A stretch of 64,000 nt of DNA from Nocardioides xinjiangensis (GTDB lineage Bacteria > Actinomycetota > Actinomycetes > Propionibacteriales > Nocardioidaceae): positions 248,001-312,000 of the forward strand of contig NZ_JAFMSY010000002.1 of the NCBI RefSeq assembly GCF_017916455.1, written 5' to 3'. Made by a program: the position numbers and the translations under genes. A model generated the notes under the pieces. The model saw nothing but the letters and a program-made list of their open reading frames with translations. It was not told where the DNA came from and searched no databases. Below, piece by piece: positions 58,338 through 64,000 of the stretch (the first letter of the stretch is position 1; each line of letters begins with the position of its first letter).

Positions 58338-61300
58338 TCAGCCATGGAGCACCTCCATGATGCGAGCGGCGGCCTGGTCCTCGTCGAGGCCCTCCTCGAG
58401 GGCCTCCTCGCGCGCCTCGAGGACGCGCTTGAAGTCCCGGGGCATGACCTCGGTGAACCGGGCGAGCGAGGCGTCCCAGTCGGCGAGCAGCGCCGCGGCG
58501 ACGGCCGAGCCGGTCTCCTCCGCGTGCTGCTCCACGAGCGTCCTGAGCTCGTCGGCGGCCTTGCCGGCGACGGGCGCGAGCTCGACCAGCTCGGGGTTGA
58601 CCCGACGCTCGTCGAGGTCGAGCACGAACGCGTACCCGCCGGACATGCCGGCCGCGAAGTTGCGCCCCGTCGGTCCGAGCACCACGACGACGCCGCCGGT
58701 CATGTACTCGCAGCCGTGGTCGCCGACCCCCTCCACGACGGCGCTCGCGCCGGAGTTGCGCACGCAGAACCGCTCGCCCACCCGGCCGCTCAGGAAGATC
58801 TGTCCGGACGTGGCGCCGTAGCCGATCGTGTTGCCGGCGATGATCTGCTCGGAGGACTCGAAACGCGCCGCCCGGTCGGGGCGCACCACCAGCCGGCCGC
58901 CGGAGAGGCCCTTGCCAACGTAGTCGTTGGCGTCGCCCTCCAGCCGCAGCGTCATCCCGCGCGGGACGAAGGCGCCGAACGACTGCCCCGCGGAGCCGGT
59001 GAAGGTGATGTCGATCGTGCCGTCGGGCAGCCCGTCGCCGCGGTAGCGCTTGGTGACCTCGTGGCCGAGCATCGTGCCGACGGTGCGGTTGACGTTGCGG
59101 ATGGCCACCTGGGCGCGCACCGGCTCGCCGGACTCCAGCGCCGGCGCGGCGATCGCGATGAGCTCGTTGTCGAGCGCCTTGTCGAGCCCGTGGTCCTGCG
59201 CCTTGGTGCTGCGCAGGTCCTGGTCCTCGAACTGGCCGAACTCCCCGTGCGCGGACGCCTGGTGCAGGATCGGCGTGAGGTCGAGGCCGGCGGCCTTCCA
59301 GTGGTCGACCGCCCCGGCCACGTCGAGCGTGCCGACCTGGCCGATGGCCTCGTCGAGGCTGCGGAAGCCGAGGTGGGCGAGCAGCTCGCGGACCTCCTGG
59401 GCGATGAACTCGAAGAAGTTCACGACGTAGTCGGCCTTGCCGCTGTAGCGCTGGCGCAGCACCGGGTTCTGCGTCGCGACGCCCACCGGGCAGGTGTCGA
59501 GGTGGCAGACCCGCATCATGATGCAGCCGCTCACGACCAGCGGGGCGGTGGCGAAGCCGTACTCCTCGGCGCCGAGCAGCGCAGCGACGACGACGTCGCG
59601 GCCGGTCTTGAGCTGGCCGTCGGCCTGCACCACGATCCGGTCGCGCAGCCCGTTGAGCAGCAGCGTCTGCTGCGTCTCGGCGAGGCCGAGCTCCCACGGA
59701 CCACCGGCGTGCTTGAGCGAGGTCAGCGGCGAGGCGCCGGTGCCCCCGTCGTGGCCGGAGACCAGCACGACGTCGGCGTGCGCCTTGGACACGCCCGCCG
59801 CGACCGTGCCGATGCCGACCTCGGAGACGAGCTTGACGTGCACGCGCGCGGCCGGGTTGGCGTTCTTGAGGTCGTGGATCAGCTGCGCCAGGTCCTCGAT
59901 CGAGTAGATGTCGTGGTGCGGCGGCGGACTGATGAGGCCGACGCCCGGCGTGGAGTGCCGGGTCTTGGCCACCCACGGGTAGACCTTGTGGCCGGGCAGC
60001 TGGCCGCCCTCGCCGGGCTTGGCGCCCTGGGCCATCTTGATCTGGATGTCGTCGGCGTTGGTGAGGTACTCCGACGTCACGCCGAAGCGCCCGGAGGCGA
60101 CCTGCTTGATCGCCGAGCGTCGCTCGGGGTCGTACAGCCGGTCGGGGTCCTCACCGCCCTCGCCGGTGTTGGACTTGCCGCCCAGCCGGTTCATCGCGAC
60201 GGCCAGGGTCTCGTGCGCCTCCTGGCTGATCGAGCCGTAGGACATCGCCCCGGTGGAGAAGCGCTTCACGATCGCCGAGACCGGCTCCACCTCCTCGATG
60301 TCGACGGGCTCGCGGACGCCCTCCTTGAACCTGAACAGCCCGCGCAGCGTCATCAGCCGCTCGGACTGCTCGTCCACCCGGTTCGTGTACTGCTTGAAGA
60401 TGTCGTAGCTGCCGCTGCGCGTCGAGTGCTGGAGGCGGAACACCGTCTCGGGGTCGAACAGGTGCGGCTCCGCATCGCCCTTCACGCTGCGGCGCCACTG
60501 GTACTCGCCGCCGGTGGCGAGCTCGCGGTGCGCCGGCGAGATGCCGCCGCGGGGGTACGCCGTCGCGTGCCGCCGGGCGACCTCCTCGGCGATCGTGGCC
60601 AGCTCGATGCCGCCGAGCTTGGAGGTCGTGCCGGTGAAGTAGCGGTCGATGACGGCCTGCGAGAGCCCGACGGACTCGAAGATCTTCGCGCCGGTGTAGG
60701 AGGCGACGGTGGAGACGCCCATCTTGGACATCACCTTCAGCACGCCCTTGCCGAGCGCCTTGATGAGGTTGGCGACGGCCTGCTCGGGGTCGACCTTGAC
60801 GTAGTACGCCTCGCGGGCGAGGTCCTCGACCGACTCCATGGCCAGGTAGGGGTTCACCGCGGCCGCGCCGTAGCCGACGAGGAGCGCCACGTGGTGCACC
60901 TCGCGGACGTCGCCCGCCTCGACGAGGAGCCCGACCTGCGTGCGGGTCTTCTCGCGGACCAGGTGGTGGTGGACCGCGCCGGTGAGCAGCAGCGACGGGA
61001 TCGGCGCCAGCTCGGCGGTCGAGTGCCGGTCGGAGAGCACGATGATGCGGGCGCCGTCGGCGATCGCCGCGGACACCTCCGCGCACAGCTCGTCGAGCCG
61101 CGCCTCCAGCGCCGCTCCCCCGCCCTCGACGTCGTACAGCCCGCGCACGACGTGCACCTGGAAACCGGGCATGTCGCCGTTGCGGTTGATGTGGCGGATC
61201 TTGGCCAGGTCGTCGTTGGAGAAGACCGGGAACGGGAGCACGATCTGCCGGCACGAGGCGGGGCTGGGCTCGAGCAGGTTGGCCTCGGGTCCGATCGAGC

Positions 61301-62900
61301 CGCTGAGCGAGGTCACGAGCTCCTCGCGGATCGCGTCGAGCGGCGGGTTCGTCACCTGGGCGAACAGCTGGGCGAAGTAGTCGAACAGCAGTCGCGGCTT
61401 GTCGCTCAGCGCCGCGATCGGCGTGTCGGTGCCCATGGAGCCGAGCGCCTCGCCGCCGGTGTTGGCCATCGGGCTCAGCAGGACGCGCAGCTCCTCTTGG
61501 GTGTAGCCGAAGACCTGCTGGCGCCGAGTCACCGACGCGTGCGTGTGGACGACGTGCTCGACCTCGTCGAGGTCGTCGAGGTGGATCAGCCCGGCGTGCA
61601 GCCACTCGTCGTAGGGCTGCTCGGACGCGAGCTGGCTCTTGATCTCCTCGTCCTCGATGATCCGGTGCTCCTCGGTGTCGACGAGGAACATGCGGCCCGG
61701 CTGCAGCCGGCCCTTGCGGACCACCGTGGCGGGATCGAGGTCGAGGACGCCGACCTCGGAGGCCAGCACGACCAGGCCGTCGTCGGTGACCCAGTAGCGC
61801 GAGGGGCGCAGGCCGTTGCGGTCCAGGACGGCGCCCACCTGCGTGCCGTCGGTGAAGACCACGCACGCCGGGCCGTCCCACGGCTCCATCAGCATGGAGT
61901 GGAACTCGTAGAACGCACGGCGCTGCGCGTCCATCTCGCGGTGGTTCTCCCAGGCCTCCGGGATCATCATCAGCACGGCGTGCGGCAGCGAGCGGCCGGC
62001 GAGGTGCAGCAGCTCGAGCACCTCGTCGAAGGACGCCGAGTCCGACGCCCCCGGGGTGCAGATCGGGAACAGGCGCTCGAGGTCGCCGGGGATGAGATCG
62101 CTCTCGAGCAGCGCCTCGCGGGCCCGCATCCAGTTGCGGTTGCCCATCACCGTGTTGATCTCGCCGTTGTGGGCGATGAAGCGGAACGGGTGTGCCAGCG
62201 GCCAGCTCGGGAACGTGTTGGTCGAGAACCGCGAGTGCACCACCGCCATGGCGGACGCGACGCGCTCGTCGGTGAGGTCGGGGAAGACCCGGTCGAGCTG
62301 GTCGGTGGTGAGCATGCCCTTGTAGGCGAGGGTCCGCGAGGACAGCGAGGGGAAGTAGACGTCGGTCTCCGACTCCGCCCTCTTGCGCAGGCAGAACGCC
62401 AGGCGCTCCAGCCCCATGCCGCTGATCCGCGACCCCTTGCCGGCGACGAACACCTGCGCGAAGGTCGGCATCACGCTCCGGGCGGTCGCGCCGAGGGTCG
62501 AGTCGTCGACCGGGAGGTCGCGCCAGCCCAGGACGCTCAGCCCCTCCTCGTCGGCGATCTCCTCGATGCGCTGCCGGGTCTTGGCGACCGCGTCGGCGTC
62601 ACCGGGCAGGAACGCGGTGCCGACGGCGTACGCACGTGACGGGGGCAGCTCGAACCCCAGGTCGCGGGTGACCTCGCGCAGGAACGCGTCCGGCACCTGG
62701 AGCAGGATCCCGGCGCCGTCGCCGGAGTTGACCTCGGCGCCGGCGGCGCCGCGGTGGTCGAGGTTGCGAAGCGCGGTGAGCGCCTTGACCACGATGTCGT
62801 GGCTGGCCTCACCGGTGAGGGTCGCGACCATGGCGACGCCACAGGCGTCCTTCTCGTGCCGGGGGTCGTAGAGACCCTGGCTCGGCGGGAATGCGTGCAT
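58338..62900 (-). CDS. gltB: Glutamate synthase large subunit
   Basis: 1520 aa. Glutamine + 2-oxoglutarate give two glutamates, the second step of the GS-GOGAT ammonia-assimilation route. A 19-residue propeptide precedes Cys20 ('[10 protein letters not shown]'), the N-terminal nucleophile of the class II glutaminase domain. The central and FMN-binding domains ('[16 protein letters not shown]', '[11 protein letters not shown]') follow, and the [3Fe-4S] ligands are Cys1126, Cys1132 and Cys1137. The C-terminal beta-helix has repeated Gly motifs ('[13 protein letters not shown]', '[20 protein letters not shown]'). It is the first gene of gltBD, with a likely promoter in the 139-nt gap after lgt. 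Confidence 0.97.
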   Translation of the reverse strand: MHAFPPSQGLYDPRHEKDACGVAMVATLTGEASHDIVVKALTALRNLDHRGAAGAEVNSGDGAGILLQVPDAFLREVTRDLGFELPPSRAYAVGTAFLPGDADAVAKTRQRIEEIADEEGLSVLGWRDLPVDDSTLGATARSVMPTFAQVFVAGKGSRISGMGLERLAFCLRKRAESETDVYFPSLSSRTLAYKGMLTTDQLDRVFPDLTDERVASAMAVVHSRFSTNTFPSWPLAHPFRFIAHNGEINTVMGNRNWMRAREALLESDLIPGDLERLFPICTPGASDSASFDEVLELLHLAGRSLPHAVLMMIPEAWENHREMDAQRRAFYEFHSMLMEPWDGPACVVFTDGTQVGAVLDRNGLRPSRYWVTDDGLVVLASEVGVLDLDPATVVRKGRLQPGRMFLVDTEEHRIIEDEEIKSQLASEQPYDEWLHAGLIHLDDLDEVEHVVHTHASVTRRQQVFGYTQEELRVLLSPMANTGGEALGSMGTDTPIAALSDKPRLLFDYFAQLFAQVTNPPLDAIREELVTSLSGSIGPEANLLEPSPASCRQIVLPFPVFSNDDLAKIRHINRNGDMPGFQVHVVRGLYDVEGGGAALEARLDELCAEVSAAIADGARIIVLSDRHSTAELAPIPSLLLTGAVHHHLVREKTRTQVGLLVEAGDVREVHHVALLVGYGAAAVNPYLAMESVEDLAREAYYVKVDPEQAVANLIKALGKGVLKVMSKMGVSTVASYTGAKIFESVGLSQAVIDRYFTGTTSKLGGIELATIAEEVARRHATAYPRGGISPAHRELATGGEYQWRRSVKGDAEPHLFDPETVFRLQHSTRSGSYDIFKQYTNRVDEQSERLMTLRGLFRFKEGVREPVDIEEVEPVSAIVKRFSTGAMSYGSISQEAHETLAVAMNRLGGKSNTGEGGEDPDRLYDPERRSAIKQVASGRFGVTSEYLTNADDIQIKMAQGAKPGEGGQLPGHKVYPWVAKTRHSTPGVGLISPPPHHDIYSIEDLAQLIHDLKNANPAARVHVKLVSEVGIGTVAAGVSKAHADVVLVSGHDGGTGASPLTSLKHAGGPWELGLAETQQTLLLNGLRDRIVVQADGQLKTGRDVVVAALLGAEEYGFATAPLVVSGCIMMRVCHLDTCPVGVATQNPVLRQRYSGKADYVVNFFEFIAQEVRELLAHLGFRSLDEAIGQVGTLDVAGAVDHWKAAGLDLTPILHQASAHGEFGQFEDQDLRSTKAQDHGLDKALDNELIAIAAPALESGEPVRAQVAIRNVNRTVGTMLGHEVTKRYRGDGLPDGTIDITFTGSAGQSFGAFVPRGMTLRLEGDANDYVGKGLSGGRLVVRPDRAARFESSEQIIAGNTIGYGATSGQIFLSGRVGERFCVRNSGASAVVEGVGDHGCEYMTGGVVVVLGPTGRNFAAGMSGGYAFVLDLDERRVNPELVELAPVAGKAADELRTLVEQHAEETGSAVAAALLADWDASLARFTEVMPRDFKRVLEAREEALEEGLDEDQAAARIMEVLHG

Positions 62901-63002
62901 GGAGGCATTCTCCCGTCGTCGTCCTGCCTCTCCCGGGGCGTGCGCGGGTGGGGCTGGGGGTGGGCGTTTCCGCTGGGGACGACGTTGGCCCGAGCGAGGG
63001 AG

Positions 63003-63008
63003 AATCTA
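63003..63008 (-). promoter_or_regulatory. Possible extended -10 of gltB
   Basis: On the minus strand TGATAGATT gives a TG-extended -10 (TAGATT) about 100 nt before the gltB ATG. No matching -35 is visible. The leader between has no riboswitch-like fold that I can recognise. Confidence 0.3.
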
Positions 63009-63039
63009 TCACCGGCGATCGGCGCCGGTGCGCGACGTT

Positions 63040-63978
63040 TCAGGCCGTGGGATCGGCGGTGCTGCGCGGCGCGGGCTCGTCGCCGGACCCGGCCTGCTCG
63101 TCGGGCTCCGGCTCGCGGGTGCGCACCGCCTCCTCGCGGCCGGGGTGCCGCCTGGCCGACCACACGAAGTACGCCGCGGCGAGCGTGAAGAGGACCAGGG
63201 AGGTCCACACGTTGAGCCGCAGCCCCAGCACGTCGTCCATCTGCACGTCGTCGATGCGCAGGTTCTCGATCCACGCCCGGCCCGAGGTGTAGAGCATGAC
63301 GTAGAGGGCGACCACCCGGCCGTGGCCGAGACGGAAGCGCCGGTCGAGCCAGACGAGCAGGCCGAAGGCCGCGAGGTTCCAGAGGCACTCGTAGAGGAAG
63401 GCGGGGTGGTACGTCGCGACCTCGAGGTACTGCGCGGGCCGGTGCGCGACGTCGATCTCCAGCGCCCACGGCAGGTCGGTCGGACGACCGTAGAGCTCCT
63501 GGTTGAACCAGTTGCCCCAGCGGCCGACCGCCTGGGCGACCAGCACGCCCGGCGCCATCGCGTCGAGGAGCGAAAGCAGCTTGATGTCGCTGGAGCGGGC
63601 GCCGAGCCACACGCCCACGGCGCCGAGCGCGATCGCGCCCCAGATGCCGAGGCCGCCGCGCCAGACGTACAGCGCGGTGATGGGGTTCTCGCCGTCACCG
63701 AAGTAGAGCTCCCAGTCGGTGATCACGTGGTAGAGCCGTCCGCCGACGAGGCCGAACGGCACCGCCCAGATCGCCAGGTCGCTGACCTCCCCGGGCCGGC
63801 CGCCGCGAGCGACCCAGCGGCGCTCGCCGATCCAGATCGCGAGCACGATGCCGAGGATGATGGACAGCGCGTAGCCGCGGATCGGCACCGGTCCGAGGTG
63901 CCACACGCCCTCGGCGGGGCTGGGGATGGACAGCAGCGTCACCATCGGCGACTGGAGGCTCGGCATGGGCAGCATCAT
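63040..63978 (-). CDS. lgt: Prolipoprotein diacylglyceryl transferase
   Basis: Up to 312 aa, seven helices. Lgt attaches diacylglycerol from phosphatidylglycerol to the lipobox Cys of prolipoproteins at the outer face of the membrane; the lipoproteins at 398, 46731 and 54135 would be substrates. 'IPSPAEGVWHLGPVPIRGYA' start region, 'GGRLYHVITDWELYF', the signature 'GRWGNWFNQELYGRPTD' and 'YHPAFLYECLWN' are intact. The C-terminal 50 residues are a polar Glu/Pro/Asp tail common in actinobacterial Lgt. The start is uncertain: ATGs at 63978, 63975 and 63966 are all in frame after a GAGGG at 63979-63983. The last 22 nt of the window hold nothing I can name. Confidence 0.94.
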   Translation of the reverse strand: MMLPMPSLQSPMVTLLSIPSPAEGVWHLGPVPIRGYALSIILGIVLAIWIGERRWVARGGRPGEVSDLAIWAVPFGLVGGRLYHVITDWELYFGDGENPITALYVWRGGLGIWGAIALGAVGVWLGARSSDIKLLSLLDAMAPGVLVAQAVGRWGNWFNQELYGRPTDLPWALEIDVAHRPAQYLEVATYHPAFLYECLWNLAAFGLLVWLDRRFRLGHGRVVALYVMLYTSGRAWIENLRIDDVQMDDVLGLRLNVWTSLVLFTLAAAYFVWSARRHPGREEAVRTREPEPDEQAGSGDEPAPRSTADPTA

Positions 63979-64000
63979 CCCTCGTCGAGCAGCATCGTGA

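Noticed and set aside
58332..62639. Long plus-strand open frame opposite gltB
   Set aside because: Antisense shadow of the conserved glutamate synthase gene; low-complexity Val/Leu/Arg/Gly composition and no family.
62901..63039. Riboswitch upstream of gltB
   Set aside because: The leader lacks the conserved core of a glutamine, glycine or other riboswitch that I can recognise; only a possible extended -10 is visible.

Overview
The window is about 64 kb of very GC-rich DNA with almost no non-coding space, GTG starts at many genes, and a gene order typical of high-GC Actinobacteria. From memory of other actinobacterial genomes, the order lgt - gltB - gltD - pyk - ANTAR response regulator - liv ABC transporter - polA - rpsA - coaE is a conserved chromosomal backbone. 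All of these genes lie here on the minus strand in that order. The overall look best fits Nocardioides or a close relative (Nocardioidaceae). That assignment is inference, not something the sequence proves. There is no prophage, insertion sequence, integron or CRISPR array, so this is ordinary chromosome with accessory surface-biology islands set into the backbone.

Layout. 0-3.4 kb (minus): start of a secreted lipoprotein that looks like a glycoside hydrolase family 3 enzyme, coaE, an aspartate-type aminotransferase and a DJ-1/AraC regulator with a strong palindromic operator candidate. 3.5-11.5 kb (plus): a tiny membrane protein, then a 2561-residue secreted mosaic protein. The mosaic has a PQQ-type sugar dehydrogenase propeller, eight PKD domains, CBM6, a 3-keto-disaccharide-hydrolase-like domain, a cupredoxin domain and a Cu/Zn-SOD-like domain nested in the last PKD repeat. 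11.5-15.1 kb (minus): patatin phospholipase, rpsA and an aminoglycoside-phosphotransferase-like kinase. 15.3-20.1 kb (plus): two secreted proteins with thrombospondin-type-3 calcium repeats, the second an SGNH hydrolase, with a methyltransferase between them.

20.1-42.7 kb: a cell-envelope glycan island. It holds a DUF3068 protein, two membrane acyltransferases, three giant AftD-like (arabinofuranosyltransferase, DUF3367) proteins, three methyltransferases, a GT4 glycosyltransferase, a DUF2613 micro-protein, a polytopic membrane protein and a flippase. Gene content and orientation recall the M. tuberculosis Rv0224c-Rv0228 locus plus aftD (Rv0236c/Rv0236A), which in Corynebacteriales is tied to arabinan and trehalose-mycolate export. 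Finding it in a probably mycolate-free organism makes this island the best candidate for an undescribed surface glycoconjugate pathway.

42.7-64 kb: polA, a hot-dog thioesterase, a GNAT acetyltransferase, a three-gene glutamine/glutamate-type ABC importer (plus strand), the five-gene branched-chain amino-acid importer livKHMGF, a PdtaR-like ANTAR regulator, tRNA-Leu(CAA), pyruvate kinase, glutamate synthase (gltBD) and lgt. This half is central nitrogen and carbon metabolism, with amino-acid import next to glutamate synthesis.

Expression signals. At twelve genes a TANNNT -10 hexamer sits only 5-8 nt upstream of the start codon, which suggests widespread leaderless transcription. Convergent gene pairs are usually separated by long perfect GC-rich hairpins. 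Two divergent pairs in the glycan island appear to share overlapping -10 elements.
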